Origin: Smittia aterrima
Lineage: Eukaryota; Arthropoda; Insecta; Diptera; Chironomidae
DNA: 64,000 nucleotides
Direction: 5' to 3'
NCBI GenBank assembly: GCA_033063855.1
Contig: CP093830.1
Span: 21,638,854 to 21,702,853 of the forward strand
Shown: positions 14,101-26,879 of the stretch, one piece after another
Layout: each line of letters begins with the position of its first letter
How positions within the stretch are numbered: position 1 is the first letter of the stretch
Notes under the pieces: generated by a model
What the model saw: only the letters and a program-made list of their open reading frames with translations
What the model was told of the DNA's origin: nothing
The model's database searches: none
Translations under genes and position numbers: made by a program

Positions 14101-16689
14101 TTAATAATTTTGCTCGCTCGATACTTTTTTTTTGAACCCGAAAACAAAAATCCTCGTTCTCTTCAACATCGAGAAGGGAATGAATGGAAATAAAATAGTT
14201 GAGAGTTAGTGCTGACGATTTTATTGGGATTAGCTTCATTTACACACAAAAACCCGATAAAAAGGATGAATTGTTAACGCTTTGCTGAAATCACACCGCA
14301 TAATCTGACATTTTACTTTTTTTTTTTGCTGCTACTTTGCCGTCATGTTGTTAGAGATTGAATTGAAATATATGAAGCTTCGGAAAGCGGTGAAAATTAG
14401 TTTCAATTAAATTCCATTAGATGAGTGAGAGCATTAAAAACTAATTCCACCAAACACAGCCCAGTCAGCGTTTAATTGAATAAAAGCATGTTCAGCTGTT
14501 TAGAAGTTTTACAGCCAATCATACGTTCATCCATTAGCGAGAGGAAAAAACTTTTTTTTTTCTTCAAAACTTTTTCGCCGACGACAAGAAGAAAAACCGT
14601 AAGAAGCTGTGAGCAAGTTTTATTTTTCGGTGGTAAGTACAATCGCTGTTGACTGATACATTTAGAGTGATGTGAAGGGAACAGGTTGAATTTAAATGGA
14701 TTTAATTACCGCATAGTTTGCGAACTAGTCGAGAGGCGGTCTGAGATTTCTCAGATAAAAATTAAGAACTTAATTGAATTTTTTCGAATTTCATGCTTCA
14801 GATATTCCATGAGCAGGCTTGGACATTAAACAATTCTTTTTTTCTTTCGTCGTCTCTCATTGCTTGAGTTTTCGAAAAATAATATTTCTTCTCTTAATTA
14901 CCCCATGCGATGATTTTTCCCATGCATAAAAGATGCTTGCCAACTAATGGGCTCAAAACAAAGCGTAAAAATTGTACAATCATTAAGTCTCTTCAAATAG
15001 GAATGGTTCGACGGTGAACCTACGAAAAGCTGGAGCTCAGGTTCTCAGAAAGACGAAGAAACGCCATAAATCCAAGAGCTAATTGAGTTAGAAGCAAATT
15101 CATCGTCTATTGAATCATCCAGCGCCGCGTTTGTTTCTCCGAACGAGAGCGCGCAAAGTAATAAATCAAAATCAAATAAAAATCTCAATCACGACTATTT
15201 CTGCTCTTGCTGGCTTCGCAAAGATGAAGTCGAGCCGAGAGTGAGTGAGAGAGAGAAAGTAAACAAATAATAACAAAAGGCGAAATTAAATTATCACACA
15301 CAAAGTTCGAACACGTTCACTTCTTTCCTTTCCCGATGAATTAAAGAATGAAATATTAATTGAATATGAGAAGTTGATTCGGATCTGATCAATAAATGTT
15401 CGGAGCGCGTGAAAGACTTTGCTTGGGCAATAACTTTCAATAAAAATGTGTCATGAAATATGAATGAAGAAATAAAGCGGACGACTTTATCTGAGACTCT
15501 TAGGATTATGAAATATTGGAAATTCCAGAAGCGAAAATTGTATTGTCTTCGACATTAATATGTCAGTTAGCAAGCGATACATTCTTCGCTTCGTGAAGTT
15601 TTTTGTAAGTTTCGTCGTTGAAGGGAAAAACGAAAGATTCCTGAGCCAATTCCCGTCACTTTTATTTCATTCCTTTTCACTTCTGATGGGAACTTTGTTT
15701 GTGTCGAAGCTGAAATTGTGAAATATTTATTTCGATGTGATTTATTGCAATCCATTGAATAATAAATAAAACTAAAAAAAAGAAGAAGATTTGTGATTTT
15801 ACAGGAAAAACATTTAACACAGCGATTTCAAATGTTTGCTCTACCTGAAGCGCCTAAGAACAATTATCTGTTTGTTAAATATTTGCTGCTTAATTTATGG
15901 AAGTTTATACAATCATTATCATCGCCGAAATGAATAAAAAAAGCTCGCGCTTCATAAAACAAAACCAAAAACTGCTCTTTCCTGTGAAATGTTAAAGCCA
16001 AAATAAATATAAATATTCAGCTACTGTTTGACACATGCATTATGCCATCTCTTACTAGTTTATATCACTTGTTTGCTGGAGCTGCTGATAAATGAGATCG
16101 ACTTTGGGAGCGAAGGCAATAAAAACCAAAAAAAAAATGTGTTTATCTCACTGCCAACAATCTCGAAAAACTCTGGCTCATGAAACAACAACTTTTTCCG
16201 ATTGTTAACATTTCGTCGGGCACATAAAAATATCCGTGCATGGTAATTTATTAATAATAATAATTATCAAATGAGCTTAACATACATTTTCGCTTTGCCG
16301 CAATCATTCATTTGTGCAGAGAGAGGCCCGAGCCGTGCCGATGAAGGGCAAAAACCGAAGCAAACAAGTGTAGTTTTGAGCAAATAAAAATTGGAAATGA
16401 TAAATATTGTCACGTCAGAAATAAAAAGCCGAGGAGGCAGAAGGCAGCGACAGAACATTGTTTTGATTATTGTTATTATTTGCTCATCGTTGATTTCTCT
16501 GTGTGGTTTTACCACCGAATGGATGATTAATTCACTGCGCGATTGCACAGGAAGGAAGCGAGTGAGAGACACACAAATGTTTGATGAGCGCGTTAAGCAA
16601 GCGCGCCATTAACAGCTCCGGGAAAAATAATAAAATAAAATATTTGTTTAAAAGTTTTTCATGTATCATGAGAAATATTTATGTTGACA

Positions 16690-16756
16690 CTTTAATGGCT
16701 GTCGCTGGTGTCAACCCTGAGCTTCCACCTGGGCTTCTGCGTTTGACTGCGAAGAG
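16690..16756. other. Small GC-rich island
   Basis: About 65 bp with clearly higher GC than its flanks, free of simple repeats. The plus strand is open and would read as a hydrophobic, proline-containing peptide ending 20 bp after the island. The minus strand is also open. No splice signals clearly bound it. Best regarded as a candidate conserved non-coding element. Confidence 0.25.
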
Positions 16757-19700
16757 TTTTATTGTCTCGCATTAACATTTAGATGAAGATCTGAGTGGAG
16801 AAAAATTGGGACAAAGTAGAATGAAGTTATTAATGTTTATACAAGCTTCGACTTAGGGAGCGCGATAAGATAAGGCGTTGAAACAAATAGCATAGTAAAC
16901 TATTTTAATTAAGTGAGGGATTTCAGTTGAGCCAACAAAAGTGATCTCAAAGGCATTAGCATTTAAACATCAAAAAACCTAAAACGATCAAATAATTAAC
17001 TCTTCGTGTCGATCAAGGGAAGCGAGCGCTTTAACAAAGTGCTGAGGATGATGTGGCGCATTAAAGTGATAGATAAAAGTTTGATTTGTATTTTATGAGA
17101 GGAAATTAAGAAATCAATAAATGTAAAGAGCTTCAAAGCTGAGGAAGGTGGAGAGAAACTCATCATCATCATCACATAACGAACATCCATGAATGAATTA
17201 ATTTGATTGATAATTGTTTAGAATTTAAACCGACAATTCTCTCGTCACGGCCGAATCGACATCTATGGGAGGGAAAGGGGGCATAAGGGATCGAACAATC
17301 GAGAGCTTCCAAGAATACTTTTTGAACTATTAAGATGTGAATGAATCTTCTGAGCTTTTTATTTTTGAGTGAAAGACTTTGAAGTCTCGTGAATGAGAAA
17401 TTCAGAATTCCAAAGCGCTTTTGTCCGCTGAAAAAATCACAAAAGTTTCATTCATTTCCACGGGCGTGAAGTGAAAGCATTCCATGTCATCTCCGTAACT
17501 GTCAGAACTTCTTCACGGGAAAGGAATTTCTTATTCGATAGATCTTTATGCAAAATTTATGAAGCATCCACGTCATCATCATCATCTGACCATAAAATTT
17601 TTATTACAATTTTCTTGATGCTCACAAATCGAAGTTGAGTGGAAGCGAGACGAAGGTCCAATGAATATAAATTGTTGAAAGCGGTCGGAAATCTGAATAT
17701 GAATAATGGAAATCAAAAGACGATTCGTCGACGTTTGACGACTCGTAAAGAAGACACATTTCTGAAGAATGACAATCATGAGCATCATCGAGAGACTGAT
17801 TCAAAACACGTCAATAAAGCAAATTGGAAGCTGAACAATTTTTTTGATTTTTTTTGCTGAAGTCGTTGATCTTTAAATGTCGATCAAATGAGCTTCTCTT
17901 TGACACCAGGCGAGGATTATCGTAAATTTCAAGTATTTATAGCGTCTACGACACCATGTCGAAACACTTTATCACCTCTACCAGTTCTCTCGCTTGTATA
18001 ATGAGCAGCATCCGAAAATGGCGATGGACTCTGTTGTTGTATTAAATTAACTCAAATGCTTTATCGATTTCGCCTCAGAATTTCATTTTCAGATTCGACC
18101 ACATCCATTATTGAACTTTTTTCATTTCCACGAGGTAGAAGAGGAAAAAAAACTTAATGATTATTATTTTCGTCTGTTCAAGCGAGCATCACATTTAAAT
18201 ATGTTAATTTGATCTTTCTTCTCTCGCTGGTGAATTATTTAAGAAAAAAAAACCTTTTAATGATAATTATAATTTGAATTCGATGATGAATTTTTAATTC
18301 TTTTGATCGACTTTTGTTCTTCATTTCGTTGTTATCCTTCTGTCAAAATAACTCTCGATATCAACGTAACCTTTGATCGACCCGAGATTCGAGATTTTCT
18401 CGAATTAATTTCAGATTTATTTCATTAATTTTAAATATTATTCAAACATGTGTTCTGGAAAATTAGATTTTTATGTTAATTCACTTCGTGTCTACGAGAC
18501 TACAGTAAGAAGCTTGTCTCTCTCTTTCTTTCTCACTCACTCGAATCGAATTAAAAGAATCATCATTTGAATCACTTTTGGACACTTCACTGTTTTGACT
18601 AATCAAAGTTCTCGAAAAGAATCTTTTTCTCATAATTTTTTTCCAAACGAATAAATTAACTGAACGAGAGTTTTTAATTAATTTCAAAACATTTTTTTTT
18701 CTTCTTCTGTTGCTCTTCAGTCGTTTTCCGTCTCGTGACTTTGGATTAAAAGTCGGGTCGAACAAAAAGCCTAAGCGAAGAATATTTGGCGGTTTGTGAA
18801 ACGCTAAGAAGATTAATTGATTAAGCTAAAGGCTCTAATTACATGACTTTTTGTCATTTCCTTAAGTCAGTTTATCTTGAAATTGAGATTTCTAATTTTG
18901 CTCTTCTTGACTTGTAACGCATGCGAAGCCAAACACAATAACAAAGAGCTGACAGCATTAGAAAGCTGATCTAATTAACAAAAAGATTTCTCATGTTTGG
19001 CAAAAGTAGAAAAATGAGAAATAAGGAAACGAAAATATTTTAGAAATCTCATTCAGAGAATTTGCATTTTTATTGTCCCTTCTTGCGAATTATGCCTTCT
19101 CCTCGTCTGCAAGTCTCACTGGTCAAGAATCTTTTTTGAAGAGATTTGCATTCAATATTTCTGTTTGTAGTGAAGTAAAAAAAAGGCAAAGAGAAGAAGC
19201 AGATTGGACTCTATTGTTGCAAAAGATAAAATTTCTGTTCCTGGAGCTTGAAAGCAATTTTCAAACGAAACTGAAACGAAAAATCTTCATTTTCATGATA
19301 ATTCTCGGAATTCCTCTTGCAACAGATCTCGAGGCTGAGATGGTCAGTTTGAAGCTGAAGTTATCTAAGCGAAATTATTTAATACAAAGTCGACGATCTC
19401 TCTGTCAAACATTAAAGCTAAAAATAGCAAACTAATCCTGTTAATGGAATTAACTAAAGGATTACAACTCTCTCACTCTTTCTTTCTCACTCAGCCGGGC
19501 ATAAATATCTGATTCTTTAAACCTGAACACATCGGGGAGACTTTCCGACGATGATTCTACTCAACCACAATCGAATACAAACGCTTTGCTTCATGGAAAG
19601 GTATTAAAACATTTTAGAAGCATTATAAAAACTCATATATGAATTTTTAAGTTAAGCTACAAGCGATATGGAATGAAATGGAGTCAGAAAACTGTCAGTC

Positions 19701-20261
19701 AAGTTAACTGACAGTGCTTCGTATACACGTACATTCGATGAAATTCACCGCACCGAAAATAAAAATGAAAACTCTCTTCCCCGAGATGTATTTTGTTTGC
19801 TGTTGAACTCCTTCAATAAATTCCTTGACGTTTATATTCTCAAAATTCGCTTTTTGTTTTCGGGGATCGAATGAAATGTCTAAATCGTGTGCTTTGCAGA
19901 TGAGTTCGGTTGATTGTTGATCACAACTTCGAGATAAACACAAAATATATCGAGAGTTGTTAATTAATTAATTACCAACCATAAATTTAAGTTTATGCTT
20001 GAGAGCGAAGGGAAAGAAATCTTTTTTATTTCTACATCTCTCGAGAGTCTCTCGAGCCTGAGCATAGTTTCGTGCTCCGTGTCGCCGTTTTCTTCGACTC
20101 GTCGCATGCATTTCTCTTGACATTGCATAAATTATTCCAATCGATTTTAAATGAAATATTATGCAGCGTCTTTCATGTTGCAAATTCACATTTTTTTTTT
20201 CTTTCAAATAATTTCTCTTTGAAGAGAAATAAAGAAAAATATTCATTTCAATCCATCACAC

Positions 20262-20300
20262 TCGTTGACGTAACGTAAAAAGCTTACGTCGTTACGTAAA
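20262..20300. promoter_or_regulatory. Inverted cluster of four ACGT cores (bZIP-like sites)
   Basis: Four ACGT cores start at 20,268, 20,273, 20,286 and 20,294. They form two near-mirror arms around a short AAAGC-type centre, so the element can fold as an imperfect hairpin. The last core lies in TTACGTAA (20,292-20,299), the classic palindromic site of PAR-domain bZIP factors such as Pdp1 and Vrille. The first is TGACGTAA, a CREB/ATF-like half palindrome. The link to these factors rests on motif knowledge only. Confidence 0.35.
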
Positions 20301-20940
20301 TGGCGTATAACGAAAATTCTTTCGAATTGGCTGACTCTCTCGACCAATGAGAAGATTTTCCGATGCTTTTGGGTTGTTTAATTAAATCTTAAAATCATTA
20401 AACTTCATCAAAATTAAATGAAGCGAAATGTGAATGAAACTCCCAGAAAAATCTTCCGTTACTTAGACCCGTCCACTCACCTTAAACCTTAAAGTAGTGA
20501 ACTGTGCGATTAATTAAATTTGTTTGCTCTCGCCACGTGCAACCGCTAATTAACCTCTTCCCAATTAAAACCTCTGACTCCTCTTCGTAATTGGCTATAG
20601 AGAAGAAGAGTCTCTTCCTTTAATTAAATATTAAAGATCTTTTTTTAATGAATAATAGCGTTGATGAGCGAACAAGCGACAGTCGAGAGCCACCCAGCCA
20701 AGAGGAAAAAAAAATTAAAAGAAATATTTTTTGGACGCGAAGGCGAATCAATGGCTAATAACATGGATAAAGACACGACGATCAATAATTAATGTGCTCA
20801 ATTTATTTTAATTTTCCATTTATATTTATGTAAATTTCGTTGGGTCATGCGAGCAACTCACAAAAAACGCGCAAGCAAACTGAATTAGAGCTGCTCCAAC
20901 TACACAAAGTCTTTCATGCTTGCATGCGATATTCCCCGTG

Positions 20941-21071
20941 CATCGAATGCACTTGCTATTTGCATCCATTATAAGCCTCAGCCGTTTTCATTTCTTCTTC
21001 TCTTCTCCTCTCCCGCTCCTCTTGGCGGCTTCACAATTGCCGGGACTTTTAAAGGCACAATTTATTTGCAT
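20941..21071. promoter_or_regulatory. Paired POU octamers in a GC-richer stretch
   Basis: Two perfect ATTTGCAT octamers (20,958-20,965 and 21,064-21,071) in the same orientation, about 106 bp apart, flank a CT-rich and moderately GC-rich stretch. POU-domain proteins bind this octamer. The arrangement is enhancer-like, but AT-rich DNA yields some octamers by chance. Confidence 0.2.
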
Positions 21072-22000
21072 TTCAGTCATTGTTTCTGCAGTTTTCCTTC
21101 ATTCAGTCAGCTCAGGCTGAAAAAGAAATTCACTTTAATGAATGGAAATTTATGCACATGGAAACATCAAATAATTCATCCAATCAGAGCGACTTCAATA
21201 ATCGCTTTTTTACTTCATCGCCGACTCCTTTGTCGAGAGAAGAAAAATTCACGAGACTCTTTGATGGCTGAAAGAAATTTGTGACGACGACGAACGTTCA
21301 TCTCATGCAAACAATTAAACGAGGCGGAGCGTTTCAAGATTTTATTTTTTTGCTTCTTTTGCAATGTCGTAAGAGACATGCGAAGATGACAGCTGCGACG
21401 GTTATAAAAGCATCAAGTGTCCATCAAATTGTTCTGCGAGTTGCGTGGAAAGTCGCGGGTGGGATTGAGCGTTAGTTTTAGGGTCGAATCACAGATTTTG
21501 TTCTACAAACTCTTCGCCCACTTGTTGTCTCTCGATTGACAAATAACAATTCATCGAAATGAAGTTGAACCAAAAAATTATTATCGGCAATATGCATCGC
21601 ATCGCTTGAATGTTAAACGATTGTTTACATCATTGAACATCAACACTTCAATTTCCGCCAGATATCATCGAGAGATGCATAACAAATTTTCTGTTTATTG
21701 AATAATGGTTGGCGCCAGAAAAGGTTTACGCGATTAAGTGAATAATAATTGAATTTATTTTCAAGATTTAAATTCGAAATTTGTTGACGTGTAGTCATAA
21801 CATTTTCTATTTAAAGGATGAAGAAATCTAAACTATCAGCGAATGAATGAGAACGAAATTGTGGCTCAACAACGTCAAGCGATGCGATTAAGCTGGATTT
21901 CCAATTAAACTAATTAATGGCTAATAAGAAATTTATGAGTTCGCTAAGTTAATTATAATCGACTCGGTTAACGGAATCGACTTATTTTCTATTGTTCGAG

Positions 22001-23357
22001 ATGAGTCTAATGAAGAAAGTCGAAATATTTTCAAGAAAGTTCAGGTATGCGGGTTCAACAAATTCTTATTATAGCTCTTTGTGGTGGTGCTTGAGGATAA
22101 GTCAATTCTTGGGACAGTTGCCGATTGAGATCTCATCAAACTCGAAAGGAATTAAAATCAACACAAGCAGAAAATCGAAAATCTACTTTTGCGTTCTTCT
22201 AATCGCTTCGATAACTTTTACTTGCTACTCACATCTGACGATGAACCTCGATCATCTCAAATACAAAAATCCAGTAATCGTCAGCTTTGCGTTTCTTCAG
22301 ATTCGAATTATTTCATTGACAGCTTTGGTTGGAGCAATTAATGTTCTAATTCAGAGAAAAGATCTTGTCAAAGTAATGAACATCAATTAATTAACTCGAA
22401 GTCTTTAAAAACTTTTCATTTATTTTCAAGTTGCTGAGAAAATTCGAGATCATTGCGATGACACTTGAATGGAGTGGAATTAAAATCTGTTACCGAAAGT
22501 TCAGTCGAAAATTATTTGCAACACAATTTGCTGTTCTGTTTGTTATCTTAACGACAAGTTATGCTTTGTGCTCAGCTTTTCATCCCAACAAGAAGCCGAC
22601 GTGGGAACAGTTGAAATGTTTTGTTGTAAGCGTCGGGAATCTTTTTTAAAAAATTGATTTCTTTCATAGAATTTCTCAATTATTTCCAGGGCATCTGCAA
22701 GATTCCAATTACTTACAACTTCATTCAAGCATTTCTCTTCATTCAGTTTTTATTTTTGATTGAAAAGTTCTCGAAAGAGACTAATCGACTTGTTGTCGAA
22801 ACTTTAACAACCGGAAAGAGTCAAGAGAAGTTCGAAGCACTCAGCACAATCTTCTTTCAGTTAAACGAAGCGTCAAAGCTTCTTTCTTCATGTTTCGGAG
22901 CTTTTCTTCTCGCATCCATCACCGCTCAATTCATTGTGCTGTTGAATCTTTTCTACACTTTGTTCCTGACGATGAATGGATTCATTGACTTCTCGACTTA
23001 CGTTGTGGTGTTGACGCTCTTCTGGATAATCTTTCAGCTTTCAGCGCTCGCCACTTTTGTCGTCGGCTGTGAGAACTTCTACAAAGAAATCTCCTTCACT
23101 TCGAGACATTTGTTGAAATTCAAATGTGCAAACTTCAAAGTGAGAAAACCTTTTCAATTATTTTTGATTTTACTAAAGAAATTTCTTTGATTTTCAAGCT
23201 CTCGTTCCGACAAATTTTAATGATCGAAGGAAGAACTGAGTTCAGCGCTGGAAAATTGTTTCCAATAAATTATCAGTTGATGTCGATGTTTTGTTCTTCG
23301 ATAATTCCTTATCTCATTGTCATCATTCAGTTCCACTTGCAACAACAATTGAACTAA
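22001..23357 (+). CDS. Gustatory receptor (7tm_7 family), tandem copy 1
   Basis: Predicted insect gustatory receptor of 391 residues, an inverted-topology seven-helix membrane channel subunit used in contact chemosensation. Exons are 22,001-22,372, 22,431-22,625, 22,690-23,139 and 23,199-23,357. All junctions are GT-AG and phase 0, and introns are 58-64 bp. Several hydrophobic helices are visible. The final exon holds the family signature region: a conserved segment ending PYLIVIIQF corresponds to the TYhhhhhQF motif of helix 7, with T replaced by P. The ATG at 22,001 is preferred; the frame is open a few codons upstream but without an ATG. An AATAAA lies just after the stop near 23,362. The following gene has the same exon plan, so the two are tandem duplicates. 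The ligand is unknown. Confidence 0.85.
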
Positions 23358-23464
23358 AAATAAAACTCTAAATGTTAATTAAATTGATTTTATCGATTGA
23401 CTTTTTGTGTTAATGTCAATTGAGTTCAGTTTCGCCGCGGCTTTGTGTACAAACAGAAGTTCTA

Positions 23465-24780
23465 ATGAAGCTTTCTGAAAGCTTCAAGTTCCATGGATCG
23501 AGGAATTCTTTCTTTGGATCTCTTTGGTGGTTCATGAAGTTTGGTCAACTCGTTGGATGTTTGCCGATCGCAATAACTTCAAGTGTTCTTGAGACGAAAG
23601 TTCAAACGACAAAGAAAGCGAGTTTGAGATACTGGACAACTTTTAGTTTCTTCTTTGTATTCGCGGTTTATTCTCATCTCAACATGAAACATGGGAATCA
23701 TCATCACAGAGATCCATTCGAGAAAAGAGTTGGATTCGTTCAAATTATCGCAGTTTCTATCACAAGCACTTTTGGAGCAATTAATTTGTTTCTTAAACGA
23801 GAAGAGTTTGTTAAGGTTTGATCATTTAAATTTTTTAAAAGTTTTTAACTTTAACTTTGAACCTTCAGCTAATCACAAAGTTAAACAAAATTGCATTCAA
23901 CTTGGAGAGAAATGGCGCAGCAATTCCTTACGAAAAATATGACAGAAGAGTTCGAAACAGTTCCTGCTTGTTGACGATAATTTCTGTGACAACTGGAAGC
24001 GCAGTTTGCAGTTCAATTCATCCTTTCGGAGAATCGCTTTGGGAGCAATTTAAATGTTTGTTTGTATGAAGAAATAATTTTTTTATTAATTGACAAAGGT
24101 GAAGAAATATTTGTTTCCAGGGAATTTGTGCTTTCCCAGTTAATTATCATTTCTGTCAAATTTTTATTTTCATTAATTTCCTTCTCATCATCAAACGATT
24201 CACTGAAGAAAATAATTCGCTGTTCAACAAAACGCTAAAAGCCGGAACGATCGACGCCAATCTCGACGAAATCAATTTTATATTTTACGAATTGAAAGAA
24301 GCATCAAAGCTCTTTTCGTCTTGCTTTCAAGCTTTTCTTCTCGCATCAATCGCATCAGAGTTCATTGTTCTCTTGAATCTTTTCTACACTTTGTTTCTGA
24401 CGATCAGCGGATTCACTCATTTCTCGGCATATCTCTTTGTATCGACTGTCTTGTGGATAATTTTCCAATTTTCTATTTTACTGATTTACGTGATCGTCTG
24501 TGAGAAGTTCTACGATGAAATGATTTACTCATCGGAGATTGTTAAACAGCACAGCCCAAAGAAGTTAAAGAGATTCACAAGCGTAAGCAAAAAGAAAAAT
24601 CTTGAAAAAAATCTTAAAATATCTTTTCAGTTGAAACTTCTTCAACTTCTGATGATTGAAGGAAGACCTGAGTACTCAGCAGGAAAGTTATTTCCTATAA
24701 ATTATCAATTGATGACAATGTTTTGTTCCGCGATTATGTCACATCTGATTGTCATCATTCAGTTTCATTTCCAAAATTGA
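23465..24780 (+). CDS. Gustatory receptor (7tm_7 family), tandem copy 2
   Basis: Second gustatory receptor of the pair, 385 residues. Exons are 23,465-23,815, 23,869-24,063, 24,121-24,582 and 24,631-24,780, all phase 0. Exon 2 has the same 195-nt length as in copy 1. The start is the ATG at 23,465. A TCAGTT initiator at 23,426-23,431 would give a 37-nt leader. The last exon carries the helix-7 signature as SHLIVIIQF. The third intron is only 48 nt, a multiple of three, and contains no stop, so retaining it would add 16 lysine-rich residues just before helix 7. Because the homologous intron of copy 1 must be spliced, the spliced form is taken as the main product. Ligand unknown. Confidence 0.85.
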
Positions 24781-26879
24781 TTCGAACATAAATTTTTAAT
24801 CGCTCGTCAGAGCCTCACAACTTCAGTGTTTGTTTCAACTTCGACACGACGACACGTCATCCATCGAACAAGGGAAGAAAGCGAAATGAATATTTGATAG
24901 CTCTTGTAATCGATAGACGATGAAATATCTGAAATGAAGTAAACAAGCGCCTAACGAAGCTCGCTCGATATCACAAAACAGCATCAAAGAATTTTCGATA
25001 TTGTTCGCTTCGAGAGCGAGAAAACTTTTTTCCTTTTCGGAAAAAAACGAAGGGAAAGGGGAGAAAGAAACAACAAGTGAGAGATTTATAATATTTAATT
25101 CAATACATATTTTTTCCAAGAAAGCACTACAAGAAGAGTTGTGGAAAACAACGCTGGCGAGTTTAAAAGGTCAAAATGATGAAACGAAAGCACAAGGCAT
25201 TTAATTCATGTTTTCGTCCCGAGTCCATAAATTACATTCTTCGGTTTGCGATGAGCAGCCAGCAGCGAGCAGCAAAAGAAGATAGAAAATAATTTATCCG
25301 TTTCAGTGAGCGACGAAATCTGTCGGAAAAGTGTCTGTTTAGTGTTTGTAGCCTTCATTATAGCGGCGTGAATCCGAGATCTGTTTTCACCTGAGCTGCT
25401 CATCACACAAGTGACACACAAGCCAATTTATGGAGCTTGCTTCCTCTGCTTAACAAACAACAAACATCCGATAAACCTCCGACATCATTTTCAATACGAA
25501 ACGCAACTTCCTCGACGGAAGAATTCCACTCGACGCGAATTAATAAATTCCCGAGCAATTCCAAGTCATCGCGCAAATAACTCATTTCATTAAAATTACC
25601 TGTTGATTGTTCGAGTATGAGCGAGAGAGAGAGAGAGTGGTTAGGGCAGCAGCAACAGCAAGGAAGTAAAGTCAAGCGTAATAAATTGTTCCAAATAAAA
25701 TTTAACTAGTGAACCTCCGTTTATCATCTCTCTCTCTCGCATTCACTTGCTCATGCCGCTACCGCCGCCGCTCGACAACTGCTCTTTTGCCACCAAATAA
25801 AATTCTTCATATTTTTTATTCTTGCTCGCTCCAACGAATCATTTACTATCTAACAGTTTTTACATTAAACATCTCCCTCGACGAGGCCTTCGCAACACTC
25901 TCGGTTAAATTTATAGTCCTTAACAACACTTTTATTTCGGAAGTTTTATTATGGCAATTTATTAAAAGCGTTCTTGGTGCTCTTTGAGAATGTGTGTGAG
26001 ACCATCGCAAACGAAATTATTTCGGAAGACGACATGACACTCAATGAGCGCAATAAATAAAAATTCCTTTGTCGGGGAGGGAAGGTCGCAAGCAGTCGGA
26101 ATGGAATGAAGTAAATTAAAAAACTATTAGCAGAAACATGATCACATTTCCATATTTTCTGACTAGTCGCTCTTTTAAGAGCTTCAGGTGGCTAGGAGTT
26201 TAGCGATAATTTATTGGACGAGAGCTCATATATCAAAAGTAAAGCATGGTGAACGCAAACAGTTTTTGTTCGCGGCAAAATTAGCATCAACAGAACGTTT
26301 TGTTGCTCCGATTATGCATGAATTATTGTCTCGAGTTGTTTCTTTCGTTTTTTTTTATTAATTTTGGATGCTGAGTTGTAAATTTAATCGTTTATGAATG
26401 AGAAATTACCGGAAAGATCACAGAGAACGAGAGAAGTGAGCGCCGCCTGTGAGATAATAATTTAAATTCATTGTAATTCTGTTTCATGATAGTCGTCGCA
26501 TTGATTTATGTGAGCAGACGTTAGGTGATAAATTTATGAGAGAGTTTCTCTTTGGATTGAAGCAAGAAGCTGTCAAATGTTGTTTTCAGTGAGTGAAGCC
26601 ACACTTTTCACTTCTTGAAGATCAAGATTCTTCGCATTCTAATTAACAGTTCTCCACTCAAACTTATCTCAGTCATAAATTGCACAAAAAAGCTTTTTTT
26701 TTATCAAAGAATTCTCATTTCCCGTTCAACAAAAGAGATTTCTCGGCTTTTAATTAAAAAGTTTTATTGTAAACGTAACAAAAATAAGTTAACAGGCAAT
26801 GCCTCGGGAGTGAAATCAAATACTGATAACATGAGAACAATAGCAGAGCAGAGCGATAAGTCTGAGCAAGAGTTCAGCT
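24781..26879. other. Intergenic region, no gene seen
   Basis: Two kilobases between the receptor pair and the 3' end of the cuticular protein gene. It contains CT-rich stretches and a (GA) microsatellite at 25,623-25,637. Short open frames lack family resemblance or splice context. Confidence 0.55.
25623..25637. repeat. (GA)n microsatellite
   Basis: A short uninterrupted GA dinucleotide run in non-coding DNA, one of several in the window (another lies near 30,608-30,624). GAGA-factor-type proteins can bind such runs, but nothing here ties it to a gene. Confidence 0.6.

Larger units (their letters stand above)
1..21990. other. Gene-poor AT-rich region, no supported gene
   Basis: About 22 kb without a coding region I can support. 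Open frames are short, mostly lack a real ATG, show no family resemblance and do not link through plausible splice sites. The DNA is AT-rich with many CT/GA runs, T and A homopolymers and ATTTGCAT octamers. It could be a large intron or the regulatory domain of a gene beyond the left edge; the sequence does not decide. Islands worth separate notes lie at 10,968-11,110, 16,690-16,756, 20,262-20,300 and 20,941-21,071. No tRNA, rRNA or recognised microRNA was seen by eye. Confidence 0.6.
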
